From the NCBI GenBank assembly GCA_902500775.1, contig CABVRZ010000032.1, forward strand, positions 1 through 54,262: a stretch of DNA of 54,262 nt, in the 5' to 3' direction. The position numbers and the translations under genes were made by a program. The notes under the pieces are model-generated. The model did not search any database. It was not told the origin of the DNA and saw only the letters and a program-made list of their open reading frames with translations. Shown piece after piece: positions 16,576 to 25,973 of this stretch. The number at the start of each line of letters is the position of its first letter. Positions within the stretch are counted from its first letter, which is position 1. This DNA is from an uncultured Nitrospira sp. Lineage in GTDB: Bacteria; Nitrospirota; Nitrospiria; Nitrospirales; Nitrospiraceae.

Positions 16576-18846
16576 ATGACCGGTACCCTTCTTCTTGTCG
16601 ATGTCCTCCGTCAGCAACTCGCTCATCTCTCTCGGGAACTGGCTGAACGGGACACGGTACTCCATGAGCGAACTCGGCATCTTCGTGTAGCCCAGGCTCT
16701 CACCCATTTGGGTAGCTGGGAGTGGGAGATCGAGGGGGGAGCCGTTCGATGTTCGTCTGAGTTGTACCGGATCTTCGGGCGTGAGTCAGGGGCAGACCTT
16801 CTGACCTTTGATGGGTTTGTCGCGGCAGTTTTTCCTGATGATCGTGATCGGGTCATGGTTTCCATCAATAGTGCCTTGAGTGGACAGTCGCTCTACGATT
16901 TGGAGTATCGGATCCTTCGTCCGAATGGCGACGTACGGACCATTCATTCCTGCGCCGAGGTGTTGCGTGACGACAATGGAAAGCCCTGCCGCATGTCCGG
17001 GTCTGTCTTGGACATCACCGCTCGCAAACGCATGGAGCAAGCAGTACGAGAGAGTGAAGACCGGTATCGAACGTTGGTCGACCTGTCACCATCAGGAGTC
17101 TTTGTCTTCTGTGAAGGGCGAACCGTGTATGTCAATCACAGAGGGGCCGTGCTCATGGGGGCGACGGATTCCCAGGAGCTTCTTGGTCGTCCAATGTTCG
17201 ACCTCCTCCACCCAGACTATCACCAAGATGTCTGTGAAAATGCCCAACGGGTGCTTGCGGGGAACGTGTCGGTCCATAGTGCGGAACGAATCTATTTGAG
17301 ACAGGATGGAACACCGATGCCCGTGCAAATGGAGGCCGCCCGGATTGTATGGAATGGCAGCCCTGCCCTGATCGTCCTGGTTTCTGATGTCACTGAGCGC
17401 AAGCAGGCGGAAGAAGCCTTGCGGGCGAGTGAGGAGCGCTTTGCCAAGGCGTTCAAGGCCAGCCCTCATCCCATTCTCATCAGTGAGTTCGAAACCGGTC
17501 AGCTGGTGGAGGTGAATGATGTCGCCAGCCGGCTGTTGGGCTATGCCAAGGGAGAGGTCGAAGGCCAAATCATATGGGAGATCGAGGTTTGGGGATCAGC
17601 CGAGGAGCAAACCCATTTTCGCGAGTGCTTGAGACACGTGGGTTCGGTCCGCAACCTGGACGTGAATCTCCGGACCAGTAATGGCGATGTACGCCATGTT
17701 CTTCTGTCGTCGGAATTGATTGAGTTGAACGGGAAATTGTGCAGAGTGACGGTTGGGGATGATGTGACAGATCGCAAACGGGCCGAGAATGAGTTGCGCC
17801 AATCACATGCCTTGTTGCGGCAGGTCCTCGACGGTTCGCCGAATTTTATCTTTGCCAAGGATCGCGAAGGGCGCTTTACGATGGCCAACAAAGCGGTTGC
17901 CGATTGTTACGGGACAACGGTGGACGATCTGATCGGGCAGACAGACGCTGATTTTAATCCCCATTGGGATGAGGTGGAGTTTTCCCGCGAAAAGGATCTC
18001 CAAGTCATGACGTCTCTGCAGGAATGCTTCATTGCTGAGGAAAAGTTCACGGATTGGTCTGGAAAGACGCGCTGGTTGCAGACCACCAAGCGTCCGATTG
18101 TTGATGAACAAGGGCGCTTCAAGATGGTGCTTGGAGCGGCGACAGACATCACGGAGCGGAAGCGAATGGAAGAAACGCTGCTCCTACACGAACGAGATCT
18201 GAATACCGCACTGCAAGACCGAGAACGAATCAGCCAGGATCTGCACGACGATATTCTTCAGTCAATCTACGCGGCCGGGCTCGGGTTGGAGGCGTGTAAG
18301 TCGATGGTGAGACAGCAGGATGAGTTGGCCGCAGATCACCTCGTGGCGACATTGGACCAGTCCATTGGGCAACTTAACCACGTCATCGCGAAGATCCGTA
18401 ATTTCATCTCAGGGCTTGAGTTACATGTCCCACACGGCGTTGATTGTGTGCTAGACCTTCGAACCATGGTCCAGACGATGTGTGCTGGGTCTTCCATCCA
18501 GTGTCGAGTACGGATCGATAACAAGGTCGGACAGTATCTCTCGCCTGAACCAGCCCTCCATCTCATCAATATCGTGCGGGAAGCGTTAAGTAATGCCCTC
18601 CGTCATAGCCATGCGACACGTATTACGCTGTCAGTACGACAGCTCATTGGATCCGTCCGTCTCACGGTGACGGACAATGGTGTGGGGTTCAATCCAAAGT
18701 CGGTTCAGGGGGTTGGTCACGGTCTAGAAAATATGGCGGCACGAGCTCGCAAGGCCGGCGGGGTGCTTGCTGTACGATCGGAGCCTCACCGCGGGACAAG
18801 AATTCTTCTCGACCTTCCTAAAGATTCCTCGCGAGATATCAATTAA
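16576..18846 (+). CDS. Soluble sensor histidine kinase with four PAS domains (NarL-type HisKA_3)
   Basis: A 756-residue protein without membrane helices. A short coiled N-terminus (about 1-35) is followed by four PAS/PAC modules (about 37-152, 155-275, 280-400, 405-530), each ending in a DITxRK-type linker. The kinase core is of the HisKA_3 class: His557 in ERISQDLHDDILQS, then a HATPase_c domain with N-box NIVREALSNALRHS and G-boxes DNGVGF and GHGLENM. HisKA_3 kinases normally phosphorylate NarL/FixJ regulators; none is adjacent, so the regulator after the next gene is the likely partner. Every PAS here has a close counterpart in the downstream 1967-residue kinase, so the two are paralogues. 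Confidence 0.9.
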   Translation: MTGTLLLVDVLRQQLAHLSRELAERDTVLHERTRHLRVAQALTHLGSWEWEIEGGAVRCSSELYRIFGRESGADLLTFDGFVAAVFPDDRDRVMVSINSALSGQSLYDLEYRILRPNGDVRTIHSCAEVLRDDNGKPCRMSGSVLDITARKRMEQAVRESEDRYRTLVDLSPSGVFVFCEGRTVYVNHRGAVLMGATDSQELLGRPMFDLLHPDYHQDVCENAQRVLAGNVSVHSAERIYLRQDGTPMPVQMEAARIVWNGSPALIVLVSDVTERKQAEEALRASEERFAKAFKASPHPILISEFETGQLVEVNDVASRLLGYAKGEVEGQIIWEIEVWGSAEEQTHFRECLRHVGSVRNLDVNLRTSNGDVRHVLLSSELIELNGKLCRVTVGDDVTDRKRAENELRQSHALLRQVLDGSPNFIFAKDREGRFTMANKAVADCYGTTVDDLIGQTDADFNPHWDEVEFSREKDLQVMTSLQECFIAEEKFTDWSGKTRWLQTTKRPIVDEQGRFKMVLGAATDITERKRMEETLLLHERDLNTALQDRERISQDLHDDILQSIYAAGLGLEACKSMVRQQDELAADHLVATLDQSIGQLNHVIAKIRNFISGLELHVPHGVDCVLDLRTMVQTMCAGSSIQCRVRIDNKVGQYLSPEPALHLINIVREALSNALRHSHATRITLSVRQLIGSVRLTVTDNGVGFNPKSVQGVGHGLENMAARARKAGGVLAVRSEPHRGTRILLDLPKDSSRDIN

Positions 18847-19155
18847 AACAAATGGTTGCCTGATCATACTGTGGAGACCATACCGATTTACAGCCTACCT
18901 CCGACTCTCGTGATCCGTAAGATTTCTGCCAGGTTCCACTAAGTTTTGGGCCATTTGGATCTAGACATTCACCCATTGTCATAGGAGACTAACGCCCGCT
19001 TGGTGCCTTGTAATAGGAACCAATAGCCTGGGCGTACGGCAAACCGCTTCTCCTAGCGAGTATCACAATCAATCAGCCGGTCGCGATGTGAAGTGGTTAC
19101 CTGAGCCGGCTGGCTCTCCAGGGATTCTCGATGTCGCGTCGCAAGGAGCCCTACC
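18847..19155. other. Non-coding region upstream of the 12-PAS kinase
   Basis: No ORF is supported in these 309 bases. The shared element GGGCCATTTGGATCTAGACAT lies at 18948-18968. A nested hairpin follows: ACGCCC (18992-18997) with GGGCGT (19030-19035), enclosing TTGGT (19000-19004) with ACCAA (19019-19023). A ribosome binding site AAGGAG precedes the ATG at 19156. The paralogous kinase upstream has the same order, motif then hairpin, ahead of its start. Confidence 0.55.
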
Positions 19156-22100
19156 ATGAGTTCGACCAGTCACCTTGCTGAATTGGAGCTACTGAAGAAG
19201 CAGGTTTCTGACCTCGTCCGTGAACGAACAGAGCGAGATCAGACCTTCCTCGAGCACCAGCGACAGCTCGACAGCGAGTTGCAGGACCTGCGTGAACGAT
19301 CTGACATGCTCCGTGCGATCCTCACCGGAACTGCGGCGGACACGGGTGATGATTTCTTTCCGACCCTCGTATGCCAGTTGAGCGCAGTCTTGAATGTGCA
19401 GTACGCAATTGTCGGGGAAGTTCAACAGGGTCCCATTAAGAAGATCCGCACCATCGCCGTCTCGGCCGGCGGTAGCCTCGTAGAGAACTTCGAATATCCG
19501 CTCGTGAATACCCCTTGTGAAACAGCGCTGAATCAGTCTTTTGCCTGTTTTGAACGGGACATCCGAACGATATTTCCCCTCTTTGAGCGTTTATCCCAAT
19601 TGGGTGTCGAAGGATATTGCGGAGTTCCTCTCAGGGCGAAAGGCGGCGCGGTCATTGGGCTGCTTGTGGTCATGGATACGAAACCGCTACGCAATACAGA
19701 CCGCCTGAATTCGCTGATGGCCGTCTTCGCCTCGCGGGCTGGGGCCGAACTCCAACGGCGGCAGGCTGAGACAAGGCTGAATCAACAACAGCGCCATCTC
19801 GTAGAGGCACAGGCTCTTGCGCATTTGGGGAGCTGGGATTGGGACATTGAGAGCGGAAATGTACAGTGGTCAGCGGAGCTCTTTCGAATCTTCGGCCGCA
19901 AACCGGGAGCCGACCCGGTCACGCATGAGACATTTTTGACTTCAGTATACCCGGATGATCGAGGCCGCGTGCAACGAGTGATCGACGATGCACTGGCAAG
20001 ACGGACGATCTACGATGTGGAATGTCGGATTGTCCGTGCAGATGGAGACATTCGAACAATCCACTGTCGTGGTGAAGTCCTGCAAGATGATAACGGTCGT
20101 CCGGCTTTCATGTCCGGCAGCGCGCTCGATATCACAGATCGCAAGAAAGTTGAAGAAGCGTTACACACGTCACGAGAAAATCTTCGCCAAGCCTTGCAGG
20201 CATCAGGGACTGGATTATGGGATTGGAATACCAAAACAAATGACGTGGCCTTTTCTGGAGAATGGAAGCGGCAGCTCGGTTATGGAGAAACCGAGTTGTC
20301 GGACTCGTTTGAGACGTGGGAACGATTGCTCCATCCGGACGACCATGATCGTGCCATCGCCTATGTACGGGACTACCTTCAGACTCCTGGTGGAGATTAC
20401 CGACAGGAGTTTCGTTTGCGGCATCAGGATGGGACCTACCGGTGGGTTGAAGCTCGGGCCGCCCTTGTGACGGAGGCTGATGGCCGCCAGCTCCGCCTCC
20501 TCGGCTCACACACGGATGTGACCGATCGTAAACAGATGGAGGAGTTGGTTCGGGAAAGCGAAGAGCGGTATCGCACACTGGTCGAACTGTCTCCGTCTGG
20601 TGTCTTTGTCTTCTGTGAAGGACGAACGGTCTACGTCAATCGAACCGGTGCCCTCTTGATGGGTGCACAGGATCCTCAGGACATCCTCGACCGACCGACG
20701 TTTGAGTTCATCCATCCTGATTATCATCAAGAGGTTCGTGAGAATGTCAAACGACTGTTCGAGGGGGGTGTCTCCGTCCATAGCGCGGAGCGAGTGTACG
20801 TGAGGCTGGATGGTACAACGATCCCGGTTCAGGTCGAAGCCGGACGGATCACCTGGGACGGCAAGCCCGCGATCCTCGGGATCTTTTCTGACATCACCGA
20901 GCGCAAGCGTGCAGAAGAAGCGTTGGCCAAACTGAACGCAACGCTGGAACAGCAGGTAAGCGACCGGACGGAAGAGTTGAGGCTGTATAAGAAGATCTTC
21001 ACGCACTCGATCGATGGAATTGCGATCATTGATCCTCAAGGCCGGTACCTTCAGCAGAACGGTGCGCACGAACGGATTCTCGGCTACTCGATGGAGGACC
21101 TCGCAGGAAATACCCCCGCCATCCATTTAGGCGAGGAACGGTTCGCTCACATTGGGCACGTCCTAGCCACCGATGGTAGCTATCGGGGTGAGATGGTGAG
21201 CCAGACTAAGAGTGGGGTAGGGCTCACTTTGGACCTCACGGCCTTTGCCGTGAAAGATGCCGATGGTCAACCGGTCTGTTATGTCGACATCAAGCGCGAT
21301 GTCACCGAGCGCAATCGGGCGCAAGAAGCGCTGCGGGAGAGCGAAGCACGGTGGCAGCAGTTCGCTGAGTCGGTTGGTTCGGCATTCTGGATTGCGGATG
21401 TGGCGCCGGATGAACGCAGAGTCCTCTATGTCAACTCGGCCTTCACCTTTATTTGGGGTATTGAACGCGAGGAAATCTATCGAAATTGGTCCCTGTGGCT
21501 TGAGTCCATCCATCCGGATGACCATCTGCGGGTGAAGGCGAGCCATGATCGGTTTCTTAGCGGAGGGGCGACTGCCCTATTCCATTGTGAGTACCGGATC
21601 GTGGGACGGGACGGCCATATCCGATGGATCTCAGATCGCCGAGCGAGGATGGCTGGATGGGAGCATCGCATTGCGGGGATTGCAGAGGACATCACACATC
21701 ACAAGCAACAGTTGGCGCTGATGACCCAAACGGAATCGATTGGGAAAATCGGGGGATGGCAGCTCGATCTCCTGACGGATCGCCTGTGGTGGAGCGACGA
21801 AATCTATCGGCTGCACGAGACGACTCCTGAATTGTACAGTCCGACAGTGGAAACAGCATTGAATTTTTATGCGCCAGAAAGCCGCCCTATCATCGCTGGA
21901 GCCCTAGAGAAAGGAATGAAGTGCGGGGAACCGTGGGATCTCGAATTGGAGTTGATGACCGCAAAGGGATGTCGGATCACGGTGCGTGTCGTCGGCAAGG
22001 TTGATGTTGTGAACGAGCGAGCGGTGCGGGCTTTTGGGACGTTCCAAGACATCACGGAGCGCAAGCGAGTAGCTAAGGCCCTTCAGAGCGCCCATGATGA

Positions 22101-25059
22101 GTTGGAGCGTAAGGTTATTGAGCGGACCACAGAGTTGCGAACCAGCGAAGAACGCTACCGAACCCTTTATGATGAAACGCCTTCCATGTATTTCACAGTC
22201 GACCAAACAGGAATCATCAAATCCGTCAATCTCTACGGCGCGCAGTACTTAGGCTATCGCGTAGACGAGCTAGTCGGCAAAGGGGTAGCGTCTCTTTTCC
22301 TCGAAGAGGATCGAGCGAGCATCCATGCCAAGATGGAAGGGTTCTTTCGTCATTCTGAAGGAGTTGCGCAGTGGGAGTGCCGCAAGGTGCGACGTGATGG
22401 CACGGTGTTGTGGGTTCATGAGCTTGTACGTGTGCTGCAAAGCCAGGCTGGAGAACTAGTGGCAATGATCGTGTGCGACGACATCACCGAGCGGAGAAAG
22501 GCAGAGCAAGCACTGCGAGACAGCGAAGAACGATTTGCCAAGGCCTTTCGCTCAAGCTCTCATCCGATTGGGATCACGGAGATGGCAACGGGTCGTTGTA
22601 TCGAGGTCAATGAGGCCTGTTTGCAGTTATTTGGTTTTAGCCGCGAGGAAGTTATTGGAAATACCACGCTGTTGCTTGGGATCTGGCCAAGTCCAGAAGA
22701 TAGAGCTCGGCTCATCGACCAAGTGAAAATCGGGAAACCGGTCTGCAATCTTGAGATGAGGGTCAAGACGAAATCGGGAGAGTCGCGCGATGTCTTGGTC
22801 TCGTCTGATGTGGCCGAACTCAACGGGACACTCTGCTTGATTACGGTCGGGAACGATATTACCGAACGCAAACGGGTGGAAGTTGCACTGCGGGAGAGCG
22901 AAGAACGCTATGGGCGAGCCACCGCCATCGGCAAAGTGGGCGTGTGGGAAATGGATATCGAAAGGAATCGCTATTACTACGGGGATGCAAACCTGAAGGC
23001 CATCTTTGGTTATGCGCCCGAGGAGCTGTCCCCTGAGCCTTATGCGTGGCTAGACCTTGTCTTTCCCGACGACCGAGCCATCGCGATGGAGAATTGGGAA
23101 AGGATGCGAGACGGAACAGCGAACATGTGTCGCTGTGAGCTTCGCATGCTTAAGAAAGATGGTTCTCTCGTGTGGACTGATGTGCGGTGTCATAGCGTTC
23201 GAGATCAGAACGGATCGCTGACTCGGTTGATCGGGGCCATGGTCGATATTACCGAGCGCAAGCAGACCGAGGAAGCCCTGCGCATCAGCGAGGAACGGTT
23301 TGCTAAGGCGTTCCAAGCTAGCCCCCATCCGGTCGTGATCAGTGAACTGGATTCCGGCCGAGTGGTCGATGCTAATGAGGCAGCGTGGCAGTTATTCGGA
23401 TATCGTAAAGAAGAAGTAGTGGGGCACACGACGGTACAGATAGGACTTTGGCACTCTATAGAAGAACGGACTCGATACCGTGAACTGTTGCAGCAGGGAT
23501 TGGCCCGTAACGTAGAAGTGAAGTTGTACAGCAGAAGCGGGGAGGTTCGTCACTGTCTCTTATCGTCGGAACTCATTGAATTGGGTGGCAAGCGATGTAT
23601 GGTGACGGTGGGGGATGATGTCACTGAAAGTAAGCAACTGGAGCGGGCGCTCCAGTTGACCCAGTTCTCGGTGGATCAGGCCGTGGAGGCGATCTTGTGG
23701 GTTGATCCAACTGGTCGAATCTTTACCGTCAATGATACGGCCTGTCTGATGTTGGGATACTCGCGACAGATTCTGACAACCATGACGATCCACGACATCG
23801 ATCCAAATTTTCCAGTGGATCGATGGGCGGAGCATTGGAGTCATCTCAAGAATCAGGGCGCGTTGGCTTTTGAAGCGAAGTATTGGTCTCAGAATGGAGA
23901 GGTCTTGGAGGCAGAAGTCACATTGAACTATCTGCAGTATGATGGGCAAGAGTATGGCTGTGCGATCCTGCGAGATATTGGAGAACGCAAACGGGCTGAA
24001 GCAGAGCTTCGGCATTCCCATATGTTTTTACGGCAGGTGATCGATACTGACCCAAACTTAGTCTTTGCGAAGGATCGGGATGGGCGTTTTACGATGGCGA
24101 ACAAAGCGGTTGCCGATTCGTACGGCACCACGGTGGAAGAGTTGATCGGTAAATCAGATACGGATTTCAACTCTAACTCAGCAGAGATCGCCTTCTTTCG
24201 TCAGCGGGATCTTGAAGTGATGGATTCCATGGAAGAATGTTTTATTCCTGAGGAGCGGATCACGGATGCAGAGGGGAGGACGCGCTGGTTGCAGACGGTG
24301 AAACGCCCGATTCTCGACGAGGACGGAATACCTCACATGGTGTTGGGTGCGGCGACCGACATCACGGAACGCAAGCGGATGGAAGAGATGTTGATCCAGC
24401 GGGAGCGTGATTTGAGTGCGGCGCTTCAAGAACGAGAACGGATCAGCCAGGACCTCCACGACGGAATTCTCCAATCGTTGTATGCAGTAGGGCTTGGGTT
24501 AGAGGCTTGTAAACCCATGATCAAGCAACAGCCTCAACGCGTGTCGGTCAAGTTTACGGCCACTCTCAATCAGGCGATTGGCCAGCTCAATCACGTGATG
24601 GGCGAGGTAAGAAACTTTATCGCCGGCCTGGAATCTCGCGTGATACAGGGCGGTGATTTTCCGACCGTGCTTCGAAACCTAGTCAGAACGATGTCCAGTT
24701 CTACATCGGCCAAATGCACGGTACGCATCGAGAAGGCAGCTGTACGTCAACTCTCGACGGAACAGGCCCTGCACATTATCAATATTGTCCGTGAGGGGCT
24801 GAGTAACGCACTGCGGCACAGTGACGCCAAGCGAATCACCGTGTCGCTCCGTTCTCTCCTTCGGTCAGTTCGGTTGGCCATTACTGATGATGGCATCGGT
24901 TTTGATACTAGCTCGACTCAGGGCGTTGGCCATGGGTTGGGTAATATGGCGGCGCGTGCTCAGAAAGTCCGCGGGGCTTTCTGCCTTCAATCGACACCTC
25001 GTAGTGGGACGAAGATCTCTCTCGATTTGCCAAAGGAGACGACCCATGCTCACAACTAA
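19156..25059 (+). CDS. Giant sensor histidine kinase: GAF, twelve PAS domains, HisKA_3, HATPase_c
   Basis: A 1967-residue soluble kinase. A coiled start (1-45) leads to a GAF domain (about 50-205), then I count twelve PAS/PAC modules (about 210-1740), delimited by recurring D-I/V-TERK linkers and RESEERY-type starts. Two stretches between modules (LEQQVSDRTEEL and LERKVIERTTEL) are coiled-coil spacers. The phosphoacceptor is His1768 in ERISQDLHDGILQS, followed by HATPase_c with NIVREGLSNALRHS and DDGIGF. There is no transmembrane segment, so it senses cytoplasmic signals. The last 14 nt overlap the NarL-type regulator gene, its evident partner. PAS 1, 3, 8/10 and 12 match the four PAS modules of the preceding kinase. 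Confidence 0.92.
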   Translation: MSSTSHLAELELLKKQVSDLVRERTERDQTFLEHQRQLDSELQDLRERSDMLRAILTGTAADTGDDFFPTLVCQLSAVLNVQYAIVGEVQQGPIKKIRTIAVSAGGSLVENFEYPLVNTPCETALNQSFACFERDIRTIFPLFERLSQLGVEGYCGVPLRAKGGAVIGLLVVMDTKPLRNTDRLNSLMAVFASRAGAELQRRQAETRLNQQQRHLVEAQALAHLGSWDWDIESGNVQWSAELFRIFGRKPGADPVTHETFLTSVYPDDRGRVQRVIDDALARRTIYDVECRIVRADGDIRTIHCRGEVLQDDNGRPAFMSGSALDITDRKKVEEALHTSRENLRQALQASGTGLWDWNTKTNDVAFSGEWKRQLGYGETELSDSFETWERLLHPDDHDRAIAYVRDYLQTPGGDYRQEFRLRHQDGTYRWVEARAALVTEADGRQLRLLGSHTDVTDRKQMEELVRESEERYRTLVELSPSGVFVFCEGRTVYVNRTGALLMGAQDPQDILDRPTFEFIHPDYHQEVRENVKRLFEGGVSVHSAERVYVRLDGTTIPVQVEAGRITWDGKPAILGIFSDITERKRAEEALAKLNATLEQQVSDRTEELRLYKKIFTHSIDGIAIIDPQGRYLQQNGAHERILGYSMEDLAGNTPAIHLGEERFAHIGHVLATDGSYRGEMVSQTKSGVGLTLDLTAFAVKDADGQPVCYVDIKRDVTERNRAQEALRESEARWQQFAESVGSAFWIADVAPDERRVLYVNSAFTFIWGIEREEIYRNWSLWLESIHPDDHLRVKASHDRFLSGGATALFHCEYRIVGRDGHIRWISDRRARMAGWEHRIAGIAEDITHHKQQLALMTQTESIGKIGGWQLDLLTDRLWWSDEIYRLHETTPELYSPTVETALNFYAPESRPIIAGALEKGMKCGEPWDLELELMTAKGCRITVRVVGKVDVVNERAVRAFGTFQDITERKRVAKALQSAHDELERKVIERTTELRTSEERYRTLYDETPSMYFTVDQTGIIKSVNLYGAQYLGYRVDELVGKGVASLFLEEDRASIHAKMEGFFRHSEGVAQWECRKVRRDGTVLWVHELVRVLQSQAGELVAMIVCDDITERRKAEQALRDSEERFAKAFRSSSHPIGITEMATGRCIEVNEACLQLFGFSREEVIGNTTLLLGIWPSPEDRARLIDQVKIGKPVCNLEMRVKTKSGESRDVLVSSDVAELNGTLCLITVGNDITERKRVEVALRESEERYGRATAIGKVGVWEMDIERNRYYYGDANLKAIFGYAPEELSPEPYAWLDLVFPDDRAIAMENWERMRDGTANMCRCELRMLKKDGSLVWTDVRCHSVRDQNGSLTRLIGAMVDITERKQTEEALRISEERFAKAFQASPHPVVISELDSGRVVDANEAAWQLFGYRKEEVVGHTTVQIGLWHSIEERTRYRELLQQGLARNVEVKLYSRSGEVRHCLLSSELIELGGKRCMVTVGDDVTESKQLERALQLTQFSVDQAVEAILWVDPTGRIFTVNDTACLMLGYSRQILTTMTIHDIDPNFPVDRWAEHWSHLKNQGALAFEAKYWSQNGEVLEAEVTLNYLQYDGQEYGCAILRDIGERKRAEAELRHSHMFLRQVIDTDPNLVFAKDRDGRFTMANKAVADSYGTTVEELIGKSDTDFNSNSAEIAFFRQRDLEVMDSMEECFIPEERITDAEGRTRWLQTVKRPILDEDGIPHMVLGAATDITERKRMEEMLIQRERDLSAALQERERISQDLHDGILQSLYAVGLGLEACKPMIKQQPQRVSVKFTATLNQAIGQLNHVMGEVRNFIAGLESRVIQGGDFPTVLRNLVRTMSSSTSAKCTVRIEKAAVRQLSTEQALHIINIVREGLSNALRHSDAKRITVSLRSLLRSVRLAITDDGIGFDTSSTQGVGHGLGNMAARAQKVRGAFCLQSTPRSGTKISLDLPKETTHAHN

Positions 25060-25708
25060 AACCCCAACTCAAACCATTCGTGTGTTGCTTGTCGACGATC
25101 ATGAAGTAATTCGTGTGGGGCTCCGGACGGTATTGGGCCAGAACCAAGGCGTCAGCGTCATCGGAGAAGCCGGGACTATGGGAGATGCGATTCACCAGTC
25201 TCAGAAGTTGAAACCCGACATCATTTTGATGGACGTCCGTCTCCCCGATGGGTCTGGTGTCGATGCGTGTCGCGAGATTCTTGGGATGCTTCCGAGTACT
25301 CGAGTCATTTTCCTGACCTCGTACGCCGACGATGATTCTGTGCTTGCGGCCGTCCTGGCTGGTGCGCAGGGCTACGTGCTCAAGGAAATCGATTCAGCGG
25401 CTTTACTCGAAGCCATCCGCTCGGTCGCCAGGGGCCAATCCATTCTGGACTCCACCGTAACCGAACGGGCGCTGCGATGGCTGAGAGGATTGCACGACTT
25501 ACCCGCGACGCCGGGGACGGATCAGTTGTCATCGCAAGAGGAGCGAGTGGTGGCACTTGTCGCTGAGGGCAAGACCAATAAGGAAATTGCCGTTGCTCTC
25601 GGACTCAGTGACAAAACGGTCAAAAACTACTTGGCCAACGTCTTTCAGAAGCTTCGCATCACGCGCCGCGCACAGGCAGCTGCCTTTTTTGTGAAACGAC
25701 AAGGTTAG
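25046..25708 (+). CDS. NarL/FixJ-family response regulator
   Basis: A 220-residue regulator. The receiver domain (about 11-130) has the acidic pair DD17-18, the phosphoacceptor Asp63 in ILMDVRLPDG and the conserved Lys in YVLKEID. The C-terminal LuxR-type helix-turn-helix (about 158-219) includes EGKTNKEIAVALGLSDKTVKNYL. The ATG at 25046 overlaps the 3' end of the giant kinase gene by 14 nt, in a different frame, so translation is coupled and the two form a two-component pair. Earlier in-frame starts lie within the kinase gene and were rejected. Confidence 0.93.
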   Translation: MLTTKTPTQTIRVLLVDDHEVIRVGLRTVLGQNQGVSVIGEAGTMGDAIHQSQKLKPDIILMDVRLPDGSGVDACREILGMLPSTRVIFLTSYADDDSVLAAVLAGAQGYVLKEIDSAALLEAIRSVARGQSILDSTVTERALRWLRGLHDLPATPGTDQLSSQEERVVALVAEGKTNKEIAVALGLSDKTVKNYLANVFQKLRITRRAQAAAFFVKRQG

Positions 25709-25973
25709 GCTGCTCACATTCGGCTCTAGCCAGGTAGAGGCAAAATTTGTCTCCCGCAACCCCATCATCCTGTGTTGTTCTTCTATCGATTCCTGTAAGG
25801 TTAGGCTGAACTATTCGTGTTCAGAACTAAATAGGACGGTGAGACCCAATCCCATCAGGAGAAGGTGTCTCATTGCTGCGACGGTCATTTCTCTTTTCAA
25901 CGTTTGCGGGCAGCGATAGCGAGATACGTGAGACCGTTGTGTGTTGTCCGGGTATGTCGGGAGGTTGTCTCTC

